The notes beneath the pieces were generated by a model. The model ran no database searches, was not told the origin of the DNA, and was given only the letters and a program-made list of their open reading frames with translations. Shown here in pieces: positions 38,052-47,101 of a stretch of DNA of 64,000 bases. Within the stretch, counting starts at the first letter, position 1. The number at the start of each line of letters is the position of its first letter. The position numbers and the translations under genes were made by a program. The DNA is taken from contig NZ_JARUKY010000015.1 of NCBI RefSeq assembly GCF_029688925.1, forward strand, positions 50,399 through 114,398. Direction: 5' to 3'. Origin of the DNA: Evansella sp. AB-P1. Lineage in GTDB: Bacteria > Bacillota > Bacilli > Bacillales > Salisediminibacteriaceae.

Positions 38052-38177
38052 AAAGATAACATCTGTTTATGAACATAAGATGAACAAATAGAAAAACTTC
38101 CATATTTCAATAGGAAGTTTCACCATCACAAACCTTGGTATATAAAGGTTTACGGACTTTTCTTACTTAATATTTTT

Positions 38178-39593
38178 TTAACTGTTTTTATCATATAAAC
38201 CTTCTTTTGCTAACGGTAATGTAAAAGTAAAGGTCGTTCCTTTCCCTAATTCACTATCTACATGAATGGTGGTTTCATGTAAATCAATAATGTGTTTTAC
38301 AATAGATAATCCTATACCAGTACCACCTTTATTAGAACGAGATTTTTCTTTTTTATAAAACCTTTCCCATATATGTTTTACACTATCCTTTGCCATTCCA
38401 ATGCCATAATCTCGAATACAAATGGATGCATATTCCCCTTGTTTTTCAATATTCACTTCAATTTTCCCAGATGTATTGGAAAACTGAATGGCATTTTGAA
38501 GTAAATTAATTAATACTTGATCAATCCGGTAAGGATCGGCAACAACAAATACGTCCTCCTCTTCACCAAGCATTTCAATTTCTATTTGGTGTTCTGAAAT
38601 TGTTGGCTCCATTTTCGCAATAATTAAACGAATCTGTTCTGATATATTATAAGAATCAGGATTCATTTCAACTTGATCTGCTTCGAGTCTTGCCATTTCT
38701 AATAAATCTTCAACAAGTTTCATTAGTCTTTCTGTTTCGTTTTTCATTATGGAGAAATATTTATATTGCTGATCACTCGGAATAGTTCCATCCATAAGAG
38801 CACCTAAAAAGCCACGAATTGATGTAAGAGGTGATCGTAAATCATGAGAAACATTCGCAACAAAATCCTTTCTCATTTGATCAATGCTCCCTAATTCCTT
38901 TGCCATATAGTTGAAGGTTTCTCCAAGTTGGCCAATCTCATCCTTCGTTCTGATAGTCACTCGATGAGAAAAATCACCCTTGGCAAACTGAAGAGCACTA
39001 TGATTCATTTCTCTCAGTGGTGAAGTCATCTTTCTAGATGTAAAGAAAATGATAATTCCAGCTACAATAATAGCAATAAGAATCGTCATATTTATAAGAA
39101 ATTTCATTTGTTTTAATTCTGTATCAAACTCATGAAAAATCATCACTAATGTATGATCAGGATTCTCCCCATTTAATTCAATAGGTGCCATCATTAAATA
39201 GACAATATGATCATTTTTATTTAATCGTTTTGAAACCTCTTCCTCTTCTAATACGATGTCCAATATATTTAATTCTGTATCATATGCTTCAAAAAGTTCT
39301 GAATTGTATTTGATATTTCCTTCTGAATCAACTAGGAATACCATTCTATCCTCTTGATCCATTGCAAATTGAAGAGAGGAAGTAAAAGTATCTTCCTCCC
39401 ATCCCTCCCTATCTGCTAATTCAAAATAGTCAACAAGCTGCTCACTCTGGTGGTCAAATGCATTATGATAGCGATTGATTATTTCATTTTGAATAAACGA
39501 CGTAACTACAAGTCCAATTACTATAAACGATATAAATAATATAAATAAGTACGTAGAAAATAATTTGATAAACATCCCACGACGTTTAATCAT
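38178..39593 (-). CDS. Membrane sensor histidine kinase
   Basis: 471 aa. Membrane segments at ~10-32 and ~165-187 flank an extracellular sensing domain; then HAMP (~188-240), HisKA with the phosphorylated His in VANVSHDLRSPLTSIRGFLG (~248-267), and HATPase_c with NLLQNAIQFS, DYGIGMAKD and GGTGIGLSIVK. It starts inside the end of the response-regulator gene (8-nt overlap), so the two form a coupled pair of the PhoR/ResE general type. The signal is unknown; the exporter operon 175 bp downstream is a possible target. Confidence 0.92.
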   Translation of the reverse strand: MIKRRGMFIKLFSTYLFILFISFIVIGLVVTSFIQNEIINRYHNAFDHQSEQLVDYFELADREGWEEDTFTSSLQFAMDQEDRMVFLVDSEGNIKYNSELFEAYDTELNILDIVLEEEEVSKRLNKNDHIVYLMMAPIELNGENPDHTLVMIFHEFDTELKQMKFLINMTILIAIIVAGIIIFFTSRKMTSPLREMNHSALQFAKGDFSHRVTIRTKDEIGQLGETFNYMAKELGSIDQMRKDFVANVSHDLRSPLTSIRGFLGALMDGTIPSDQQYKYFSIMKNETERLMKLVEDLLEMARLEADQVEMNPDSYNISEQIRLIIAKMEPTISEHQIEIEMLGEEEDVFVVADPYRIDQVLINLLQNAIQFSNTSGKIEVNIEKQGEYASICIRDYGIGMAKDSVKHIWERFYKKEKSRSNKGGTGIGLSIVKHIIDLHETTIHVDSELGKGTTFTFTLPLAKEGLYDKNS

Positions 39594-40281
39594 CCAATTT
39601 CACCTCAAATTTATAACCAACGCCTCTAATTGTTTTTAACGACCAGCTTGAAGACTCTTCTTCAATCTTTTCCCGTATTCGTTTTATATGAACATCAATA
39701 GTCCGATAATCTCCCTCGAAATCAAATCCCCAAATACTTTCAACTAATTGCTGCCTAGTAAATACTTGGTTTGGTTGACTAACAAGAAAATAAAGTAGCT
39801 CTAATTCCTTTGGTGGAAGATTTATATCCATTCCATCTCTGAAAACCTTGTACTCTCTCATATTTATGGACATTCCTTTTAACTCAAGATTGTCCTTCGC
39901 TTCTATGTGAGGGCTAGTCCGTCTTAATATCGCTTTTATTCTGGCAACAATTTCCTTTGGATCGAATGGCTTAACTACATAATCATCTGCTCCTAAATTT
40001 AAGCCTTTCACCTTGTCATAGCCTTCCCCGTTTCCAGTTAACATTAGAATAGGAACGTTTCTATCTTTACGAATTTCCCGACAAACCTCCCATCCATCTA
40101 GGATCGGGAGCATAATATCTAAAATAACAAAGTCAGGATTTTCGTCATAGTACTTTGATAAGCCTTCTTCTCCATCGCTAGAAAAAATAACGATATATCC
40201 TTCTTTTTCAAGGTATAGCTGTAATAAATTACTTATATTTGAATCATCCTCAACAACCAAAACCTTTAATTGCTTCCTCAA
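39586..40281 (-). CDS. Response regulator, OmpR/PhoB type
   Basis: 231 aa. Receiver domain: acidic pair in VVEDDSN (~10), phospho-Asp in VILDIMLPILDGWE (~53), Thr in MLTGNGEG and Lys in DDYVVKPFDP (~101). C-terminal winged helix: LPPKELELLYFLVSQPNQVF, then FEGDYRTIDVHIKRIREKI. The TTG start is preferred because AGGTGAT lies at the right distance; the in-frame GTG three codons earlier sits on that site. It overlaps the kinase gene. Confidence 0.92.
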   Translation of the reverse strand: MRKQLKVLVVEDDSNISNLLQLYLEKEGYIVIFSSDGEEGLSKYYDENPDFVILDIMLPILDGWEVCREIRKDRNVPILMLTGNGEGYDKVKGLNLGADDYVVKPFDPKEIVARIKAILRRTSPHIEAKDNLELKGMSINMREYKVFRDGMDINLPPKELELLYFLVSQPNQVFTRQQLVESIWGFDFEGDYRTIDVHIKRIREKIEEESSSWSLKTIRGVGYKFEVKLDD

Positions 40282-40298
40282 CGTAATCACCTACTTCA

Positions 40299-40409
40299 TT
40301 AAGTTTCTCTAATCAGTCTTTTACAAAGCTCTGCTTTTACTCCTTGCCTCTGTAAATTAGAAACGATTTGTTCTATTGATTGCCTCTTTTTTATTTGTAA
40401 TCTAGCCAA
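40299..40409 (-). CDS. Possible small basic peptide, 36 aa
   Basis: TTG-started frame behind AAAGGGATT encodes MARLQIKKRQSIEQIVSNLQ followed by RQGVKAELCKRLIRET. The peptide is basic and helical. It sits between the alarmone synthetase and the response regulator with only short gaps on either side, as an operon member would. No family recognised; it may be chance. Confidence 0.35.
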   Translation of the reverse strand: MARLQIKKRQSIEQIVSNLQRQGVKAELCKRLIRET

Positions 40410-40429
40410 GAAATTCAATCCCTTTCTTA

Positions 40430-41071
40430 CTAATTTTTAGGCGTTAATAACCAACCCTTGGAATTTTCTAATAGTTGAACTTCGTCACGTATCGTTCTCA
40501 TTTTTTCATCCATTAATTTAGCTGTATCTGCAGCATCCTTCAATTCTATTTTCAAGTGATCAGGAATTTCTTTATTATACTTATAATATATTTTGTGCTC
40601 TAAGCTAGCCCAAAAGTCCATCGCTAATGTTCGAATTTGAATTTCTACGTAAACATTTTCTACTCGATCAGAAAGCGTAATAGGTATTTCTATGATCATG
40701 TGTAAGCTTTGATAGCCATTCGGCTTCGGAAATCGAATATAGTCCTTTACTTCTAGTACTTTTATGTCCTTTCGCTTTAATAGCATATTATAAATTTCAT
40801 ATACATCAGACGAAAAGGAACATACAATACGTAAACCAGCAATATCGAATAAATGATTTTTCGCTTCAGTTATTACTGGAGAGAAGCCTTTTCTCTCTAG
40901 CTTAGAAATAATACTTTTCGGAGATTTTAGTCTCGTTTTAATATGTTCAATCATGCTGTAATCTTTCATATATTTTGCTTCTTCAACCATAATATTAATT
41001 TTCGTTTTTAATTCATCTAATGCAAACTTGTAAGGTAATAAAAAAGAACTCCACTTTTTAAATTCTTCCAT
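40430..41071 (-). CDS. Small alarmone synthetase (RelP/RelQ type)
   Basis: 213-aa cytoplasmic RelA/SpoT synthetase domain with no hydrolase or regulatory domains; it makes (p)ppGpp from ATP and GTP/GDP. Conserved blocks are HLFDIAGLRIVCSFSSDVYE (~72-91), RFPKPNGYQSLHMIIEIP (~112-129) and YVEIQIRTLAMDFWASLEHK (~140-159). The length matches B. subtilis YjbM/YwaC. It heads a minus-strand run leading to the two-component genes. Confidence 0.9.
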   Translation of the reverse strand: MEEFKKWSSFLLPYKFALDELKTKINIMVEEAKYMKDYSMIEHIKTRLKSPKSIISKLERKGFSPVITEAKNHLFDIAGLRIVCSFSSDVYEIYNMLLKRKDIKVLEVKDYIRFPKPNGYQSLHMIIEIPITLSDRVENVYVEIQIRTLAMDFWASLEHKIYYKYNKEIPDHLKIELKDAADTAKLMDEKMRTIRDEVQLLENSKGWLLTPKN

Positions 41072-41165
41072 TACTTCATCATACTCCTTTAATTACATCC
41101 ATTTCTCCAATAATTCTATCACTAATGAAACTATAGCATGGAAATATGAACACAAAATGAACGCA

Positions 41166-41212
41166 TTGACACAAAATCGTACGGAACATGGTTCCGTACG
41201 ATTTTGTGTCAA
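41166..41212. repeat. Perfect 22-bp palindrome with 3-nt loop
   Basis: TTGACACAAAATCGTACGGA, then AC-atg-GT and the exact complement. It lies just past the stop of the DUF2812 gene. There is no T run on either strand, so it is either a terminator by stem strength or a repeat; the relative at 10977 favours a dispersed repeat. Confidence 0.75.
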
Positions 41213-41217
41213 TGGGC

Positions 41218-42435
41218 TTATTGGTATTGTTTTTTTAGTCGTCGATAGTATAGTAGAGTTCGTATAAAATAGGATCCAAATAGGATGATGATGATTGGAA
41301 ATACAATTAAATTAAATATTTCTATTGGAGTAGTACCATTGTCGTCTCTTAAATACAGTTCTATATTTGTTTTCGTAATAAACACATAAATAAGAACTAA
41401 AGGGAGAAACATGAACGTATAAGTAGCTGCTATACGTCTAGCTTGTTTAAGATGCATTTCTCCATCGCTATATAATTGAGGCTTTTCCTCTGCTTCGTTG
41501 TATTCCTTCGACCAAATGTTCCATTTTTGAATACTATATTTTGTTGAAAACACGTGATTCCAACCGCTGTCCCTGTGGATGATTTCAGAACTTACCTTTG
41601 ATACATTTTGATACTCCGTGCAATAGCTAATTTTTCGTGGCTTGCCTAATAAGAAGTAGAATACAGTCCCTGTTTGATTTACACGATAAAGATTGTACCC
41701 TTGTTCCTCCATATTTTCTAACCACTTTTCAAGTTTATCCGGAGCATACATCCAATTTAGTTTTCTCCGTTTTACTAACTTCCCTTCCTTCTTCCATTCT
41801 TTTTCTTGTTGTTTATTAACTGGCCTATTATATTCTACAAATTGATTTTCATCATTAGAATGACTTTTAAGTCCTAGAGAATCTAATCGTTTATTGGTCT
41901 TGCTTATTTTTACAACGGAATAAATAGAGATCATTATAAGAATTATTCCTAAGGCATAAAACGAATATGTGATGAACCATAGGGGACTTTCCTCCACTGT
42001 TATTTCAAAGGGCTCATTGCTAAAATATATTACACCGAATATGAAACTTAAGTTAAGAATATTTAAGCCAAAAAGACCTAATATACCTATAAAAATAAAA
42101 TAGCTTATACGATTTCGTTTCATAATACCTTCACGGTTTGAAAAGGTGTTTATTTCTTCTTTTGTCTTTTCATTTACCATCACATACCATTTTTTCTTTT
42201 GGACTACCTTCTCCCAACCATCTTCCTTTAATGAGGAAGGTAACTCTCCATTCCCCTTACTGTCGTAGCAAATTTCATAAATCTTCCTACTTGGCTGTTC
42301 CTCTTTAAAGAAAAATTGCCGAGTATGACGATTAAACCCAACAAACTGGTAGCCCTTCTCCCCCATTTCAGTGAGCCATGCCTCCGTTTTCTGAACATCA
42401 TAGCTCCAAAAAGGTCTAAACACTTTTTTAATCAT
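41218..42435 (-). CDS. DUF2812 membrane protein, two DUF2812 domains
   Basis: 405 aa. Two copies of the DUF2812 pattern: first at the N-terminus (FRPFWSYDVQKTEAWLTEMG, then GYQFVGFNRHTRQFFFKEE), second near 230-300 (YAPDKLEKWLENMEEQGYNL, then YRVNQTGTVFYFLLG). Each is followed by a pair of membrane segments. The function is unknown. DUF2812 genes commonly lie next to PadR regulators, as here; the start overlaps the end of padR by 8 nt, so both are made together. Confidence 0.85.
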   Translation of the reverse strand: MIKKVFRPFWSYDVQKTEAWLTEMGEKGYQFVGFNRHTRQFFFKEEQPSRKIYEICYDSKGNGELPSSLKEDGWEKVVQKKKWYVMVNEKTKEEINTFSNREGIMKRNRISYFIFIGILGLFGLNILNLSFIFGVIYFSNEPFEITVEESPLWFITYSFYALGIILIMISIYSVVKISKTNKRLDSLGLKSHSNDENQFVEYNRPVNKQQEKEWKKEGKLVKRRKLNWMYAPDKLEKWLENMEEQGYNLYRVNQTGTVFYFLLGKPRKISYCTEYQNVSKVSSEIIHRDSGWNHVFSTKYSIQKWNIWSKEYNEAEEKPQLYSDGEMHLKQARRIAATYTFMFLPLVLIYVFITKTNIELYLRDDNGTTPIEIFNLIVFPIIIILFGSYFIRTLLYYRRLKKQYQ

Positions 42436-42760
42436 AAAAGGCCTCCCCATACTTCAATGCATTTTCATGTAATTCCTTCAGTCTCTCCATTTCCACCACA
42501 ATGAGTTGTTTTCCAGTTTCCGTTACTTCATACACCGTTTTCCTATGGCCGTCTGCATATACTGTGATGATTCCATCCTTCTGCATTTTTGTCAGTGTCC
42601 CGTACACAGTTCCTGATCCAAGCCGAATTCGAGAACCTGTAATTTCCTCCACATGCTTTACTATGCCATATCCGTGTCGTGGTTTAGTCAATGAAAGTAA
42701 AATATAATAGGCTGTTTCTGTCATAGGAATATACTTTTTTATTACTTTATCCATGTTCAT
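42428..42760 (-). CDS. PadR-family transcriptional regulator
   Basis: 110-aa winged helix: ETAYYILLSLTKPRHGYGIV (~14-33), then RLGSGTVYGTLTKMQKDGII with the recognition helix, and the wing YADGHRKTVYEVTETGKQL. It belongs to the short PadR subclass with one C-terminal dimer helix. GAGGCGG precedes the ATG. It is coupled to the DUF2812 gene and probably represses both from the palindromes just upstream. Confidence 0.9.
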   Translation of the reverse strand: MNMDKVIKKYIPMTETAYYILLSLTKPRHGYGIVKHVEEITGSRIRLGSGTVYGTLTKMQKDGIITVYADGHRKTVYEVTETGKQLIVVEMERLKELHENALKYGEAFYD

Positions 42761-42847
42761 TTATTCCGCCTCTTTCCGAAAAAGATACCTAAATGTACAG
42801 CACCTAAGCAGGAGCATTCGTAAAGGGATTTCCACAATAGGTCACGA

Positions 42848-42891
42848 TGTGATATACATCATGATACGACTATATCACGACGTGACATATA
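42848..42891. promoter_or_regulatory. Candidate PadR operators
   Basis: ATGTGATATACAT (42848-42860; ATGT and ACAT halves as in known PadR sites) and TATATCACGACGTGACATATA (42871-42891) are both inverted repeats, within 130 nt of the padR start. Confidence 0.62.
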
Positions 42892-43034
42892 GTGCAATAG
42901 ACAATTTATTTAGAAATTAGTTTACTTGTTCCCCATCCACCTTTGTTTTTTGTTGCAAATACAACAATAATCAGCTAAATTGGATGTATAAAAGTTTTAT
43001 TGCATTTACAACAAAAAGTGCTTAGGAGGTAAAT

Positions 43035-43487
43035 ATGAAGGAAATTCTTCGTGAAATTGGAATGATAGCACGAGCATTAGATTCCATAAGTAATATAGAA
43101 TTTAAAGATTATGACCTTACAAAGGGTCAGTATTTGTACCTTGTCCGAATATGTGAAAATCCTGGTATCATTCAAGAAAAGTTAGCTGAGATGATAAAAG
43201 TTGATCGAACAACAGCAGCTCGTGCTATTAAGAAATTGGAAGTGAATGGTTTTATTGAAAAACAGGAAGATGAACATAACAAAAAAATAAAAAAACTCCT
43301 CCCTACAGAGAAAGGAAAATCTGTTTATCCTTTTATTAAAAGAGAAAATGATCACTCAAATGACGTTGCATTAGATGGATTTTCCGATGAAGATACAGAA
43401 AGCCTTTTCCACCTTCTACATCGAGTAAGAAAAAATATAGAGAAAGACTGGGAATATGTAAAAAAAGGAAACAAGAGAACTTATTAA
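43035..43487 (+). CDS. MarR-family transcriptional regulator
   Basis: 150-aa winged-helix protein: LAEMIKVDRTTAARAIKKLE (~56-75) is the recognition helix region, followed by the wing EKQEDEHNKKIKKLLPTEKG. The ribosome site is TAGGAGG. An acetyltransferase gene follows after 21 nt, so the pair is probably an operon; such pairs often link a stress signal with a modifying enzyme. Confidence 0.88.
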   Translation: MKEILREIGMIARALDSISNIEFKDYDLTKGQYLYLVRICENPGIIQEKLAEMIKVDRTTAARAIKKLEVNGFIEKQEDEHNKKIKKLLPTEKGKSVYPFIKRENDHSNDVALDGFSDEDTESLFHLLHRVRKNIEKDWEYVKKGNKRTY

Positions 43488-44027
<540 letters not shown>

Positions 44028-44041
44028 AAATCTATTAATAG

Positions 44042-44073
44042 AAGGCACGAAGAAAATTCTTCGTGCCTTTTTT
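44042..44073 (+). terminator. Rho-independent terminator of the MarR-GNAT operon
   Basis: AAGGCACGAAGA / TCTTCGTGCCTT stem with a 4-nt loop, followed by a T run. Confidence 0.9.
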
Positions 44074-44131
44074 CAATGGGAAAGATACTTTTATTTGGGT
44101 TTAAAATGTTCTGTTATTATATGAATGAAAG

Positions 44132-44968
44132 TTATCGTTTATTAAATAAATCTGGATCCTGGCCAACTCGTTTATTTTCATTTAACGAATTGATTTTATT
44201 CATGTCACTTTCACTTAACTCAAAATCAAAAATATTTGCATTTTCTTCTATCCGGTGACGTTTAATCGATTTTGGAATCGTTACGACGCCATTTTGTAAG
44301 TCCCATCGTAAAATCACCTGTGCAGTAGACTTCCCGTGTTTTTTCCCAATTTCAACTAGAGTCGGATGATCTAGTAATTCGCCACGCATTAATGGAGACC
44401 ATGCTTCTAACTGAATTTTGTTCTTTTTACAAAATTCATTGAGCTCTACTTGTGTAAGCCGCGGATGATACTCCACTTGATTTACCATCGGAACAATTTC
44501 ACACTGCTTTATTATGTCCTCTAGGTGGTGACTTTGAAAGTTACTTACTCCAATTGCTCGTATGCGCCCATCTTTATATAGTTTCTCAAAGGCTTTCCAA
44601 GTCTCGATGTAAGTACCATACTTCGGAGTTGGCCAATGAATTAAGTATAAATCAAGATAGTCTAACCCTAATTTACTCATTGTTTTTTCAAATGCCGCTA
44701 AAGTTTCTTCATATCCTTGATCTGCATTTCTTAATTTTGAAGTTATAAATAGCTCTTCACGAGGAACATTGGATTCAGCTATTGCTCTACCAACACCTTC
44801 TTCATTTCCATATGCTGATGCTGTATCTATACTTCTATAGCCTAGCTCAATTGCTGTTTTCACAGAATTAACAACTTCTTCTCCTTCTTTCACTTTAAAT
44901 ACCCCTAAACCAAACCAAGGCATTTTAACACCATTATGTAATGTGGTTGTGCTTTGTAAGTTATTCAT
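44132..44968 (-). CDS. Aldo/keto reductase, YtbE paralogue without adjacent regulator
   Basis: 278-aa AKR (AKR5-like) very similar to B. subtilis YtbE. The catalytic tetrad is visible: Asp and Tyr in SIDTASAYGNEEGVG (~49-55), Lys in FITSKLRNAD (~79), His in YLIHWPTP (~112). Cofactor contacts are in VTIPKSIKRHRIEENA. The first ATG behind GGAGG at a normal distance is used. It is about 80% identical by eye to the AKR at 52.0 kb, and the promoter region is duplicated with it, but no HxlR gene follows upstream here. Confidence 0.9.
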   Translation of the reverse strand: MNNLQSTTTLHNGVKMPWFGLGVFKVKEGEEVVNSVKTAIELGYRSIDTASAYGNEEGVGRAIAESNVPREELFITSKLRNADQGYEETLAAFEKTMSKLGLDYLDLYLIHWPTPKYGTYIETWKAFEKLYKDGRIRAIGVSNFQSHHLEDIIKQCEIVPMVNQVEYHPRLTQVELNEFCKKNKIQLEAWSPLMRGELLDHPTLVEIGKKHGKSTAQVILRWDLQNGVVTIPKSIKRHRIEENANIFDFELSESDMNKINSLNENKRVGQDPDLFNKR

Positions 44969-45030
44969 CTCCAGTTCCTCCAACTCCTAATATTATTACT
45001 TTTAGAGAAATTTTCTAGCTTATATAGAAA

Positions 45031-45059
45031 AGTATAAATTTACTTCTCCCATATAACAA
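45031..45059 (-). promoter_or_regulatory. Promoter of the first YtbE paralogue
   Basis: On the minus strand TTGTTA and TATACT with a 17-nt spacer, the same boxes and spacing as at the second paralogue. Confidence 0.75.
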
Positions 45060-45095
45060 CTACTGAAATATTTTTAATATAATGAAAGGCTTGTT

Positions 45096-45121
45096 AGTAA
45101 CTATTACTAAGTATAGTTACT
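45096..45121. promoter_or_regulatory. Candidate HxlR operator
   Basis: AGTAACTAT-tactaagt-ATAGTTACT is a perfect 9-bp inverted repeat. GTAGTAACTATA occurs in the same relative place upstream of the hxlR gene at 53.0 kb. Confidence 0.65.
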
Positions 45122-45166
45122 ATATAATCGTTATACTAACTTTGTTTTTTCTAATAACTTGGCTAG

Positions 45167-45896
45167 ATACCCTGAAAATAGCTAACCTTAATAGGTTCAA
45201 CGCGAGAGTATGAGGGAAGAAGCTTTTCGCTAATCCTTTGCTCCCTTTTCAGGCTCATTGGCTGACTCCTCCGTTCCTGCAAACCTCCTATTCACTCTTT
45301 GCAGGCACGGGGGATACTTCCTCTGTGACTGCAAACCTCTTTTTCACTCTTTGCAGGCACGGGGGATACTTCCTCTGTTCCCACAAACCTCTTTTTCACT
45401 CTTTGCAGGCACGGGGGATACTTCCTCCGTGACTGCAAACCTCTTTTTCACCCTTTGCAGGCACGGGGGATACTTCCTCTGTGCCTGCAAACCTCTTTTT
45501 CACTCTTTGCAGGCACGGGGGATACTTCCTCTGTGACTGCAAATCTCTTTTTCACTCTTTGCAGGAACGATGGATCCTTCCTCTGTGCCTGCAAACCTCT
45601 TTTTTACTCTTTGCAGGCACGGGGGATACTTCCTCCGTGACCGCAAACCTCTTTTTTACTCTTTGCAGGCACGGGGGATACTTCCTCCGTTCCCGCAAAC
45701 CTCCTTTTTACTCTTTGCAGGCACGGGGGATACTTCCTCCGTGACTGCAAACAGCGTTTAGGCAATTTGCAGTACAATAGGACCCTACTAAACGACTGCA
45801 AAGTTACAAAATCATAAGATGTGATTGCAGTGTAAGAACATTTTTCATTCCCCATGGTGCAAATTCTAACATGCATGGGTACTCTCTCCTGAAAAA
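45167..45896 (+). repeat. Tandem 52-nt hairpin array, about ten units, with trailer and box
   Basis: Entry boundary ACCCTGAAAATAG; then units TTTGCAGGCACGGGGG - ATACTT - CCTCYGTGCCTGCAAA with a 52-nt period (near-perfect 16-bp hairpins); exit GCAAACAGCGTTTAGGCAAT; trailer GACTGCAAAGTTACAAAATC; and a closing box at 45841-45896 on the minus strand. The two arms differ mainly in the 3' arm, which drifts between units. Confidence 0.88.
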
Positions 45897-45927
45897 GAAA
45901 AAACGCACTGTCAATACATGTGCGTTT
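45889..45927 (-). terminator. Rho-independent terminator of the DUF3231 gene
   Basis: AAACGCAC / GTGCGTTT stem; minus strand continues TTTTTTCTTTTTC. It abuts the repeat element. Confidence 0.8.
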
Positions 45928-45979
45928 AACATAAATATATAAGTTTTAGTAGCTGGAAATGCTTATTTTCACCCATTAA

Positions 45980-46984
45980 TTACTTTGTTAACTGCTGCCT
46001 ATCCTCTACTTTTGGCGGCTCCTCCATCCAACCATTTTTGATCATGATTTCTCCCCCATTTTTAGCAAAGGAGTAAACCTTTGTAGAGAGTCTAGCCATT
46101 GTCATTGGCAGATCACTTCTCAAGCTAAATGCCCCACCAATTGCGTTGCTTCCAAGGCCAAATGTACTTAATAAATTCGTTAAATACATCATCATTTTTT
46201 GTGAAAATGGAGCAACAGTTGAATTTGTTGCTTTACCTGCATGAGTTGCTGGAGGTTCTATATAATCTCTACGCAAATACTCTCCTAAAGTTGTCTCGAT
46301 GTCTTTTGATAATTTCATCCCTTTAATAAAGTAATCTTTAACCTCTTTATTTGATGAAGCTTGGGCAAAACCTAACATAAGCTGCATTCCTGCTAAATTG
46401 GTCTCGATAGCATGATGAATTAAAGAAAGCTCTGTTGTATTTAGTGAACGTGTTTCCTTTACTATATGAAATCCAGATAAATAGTCTGTACTCCGAACAA
46501 AGGAAGCCTCTTTTGGCATGGATACAAAGGGTGGTGGAACAAGTGCACCTTTTTCCAACAAAAATTGGCAGCATTTATCAAACATCTTTTGTGAACTTAC
46601 TGTTAATTGACTGAAAAATGATCGGATATCTTGACGGTAGGACATAGTAGAATATAATGCATAAAGGTTAACCTCTATTTTTGAAATCATATGTAGAAAC
46701 ATTATTTCATAAAGGTAGTCAAATAGCTTTGGCGCCCCCTCCTTTACATCCTCTTCCGTAAAACCTATAGGGATAGCTGCTTCTTCTTTATTGAAAATAG
46801 ACTTAATTGAACTTACTGTATCGCTAGAATCATCGTATGCCTCCGTCAATAATTGTTGGACTTCTTTATCATCTGCATGCTCAAGAAAATGCTCAAAGAA
46901 CCTCATCACCATCGTTTTTTCCTGATAGGACATCCATAAATTATTCAATTCTGAAGACGTCAACGGAATGTTATTAGTAGACAT
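45980..46984 (-). CDS. DUF3231 protein
   Basis: 334 aa with two similar helical halves: LTSSELNNLWMSYQEKTMVM at the start and LNTTELSLIHHAIETNLAGM in the second half, each followed by a four-helix, ferritin-like run. MISKIEVNLYALYSTMSYRQ and AQASSNKEVKDYFIKGMKLS are typical of DUF3231, a spore-former family whose role is unknown. No signal peptide. It stands alone with its own terminator. Confidence 0.8.
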   Translation of the reverse strand: MSTNNIPLTSSELNNLWMSYQEKTMVMRFFEHFLEHADDKEVQQLLTEAYDDSSDTVSSIKSIFNKEEAAIPIGFTEEDVKEGAPKLFDYLYEIMFLHMISKIEVNLYALYSTMSYRQDIRSFFSQLTVSSQKMFDKCCQFLLEKGALVPPPFVSMPKEASFVRSTDYLSGFHIVKETRSLNTTELSLIHHAIETNLAGMQLMLGFAQASSNKEVKDYFIKGMKLSKDIETTLGEYLRRDYIEPPATHAGKATNSTVAPFSQKMMMYLTNLLSTFGLGSNAIGGAFSLRSDLPMTMARLSTKVYSFAKNGGEIMIKNGWMEEPPKVEDRQQLTK

Positions 46985-47101
46985 ATTATTACAATCTCCC
47001 TTAAATATATTTAACTAATTGTCAACCTACCTTTAAATTAATATTAGGATTGTTATAAATACAATTTTATATGCAAACTTTTTTTCCACATCATCCGAAT
47101 G

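Noticed and set aside
45238..45876. Several 60-92 aa frames on both strands
   Set aside because: Translation of the 45 kb hairpin array and trailer.
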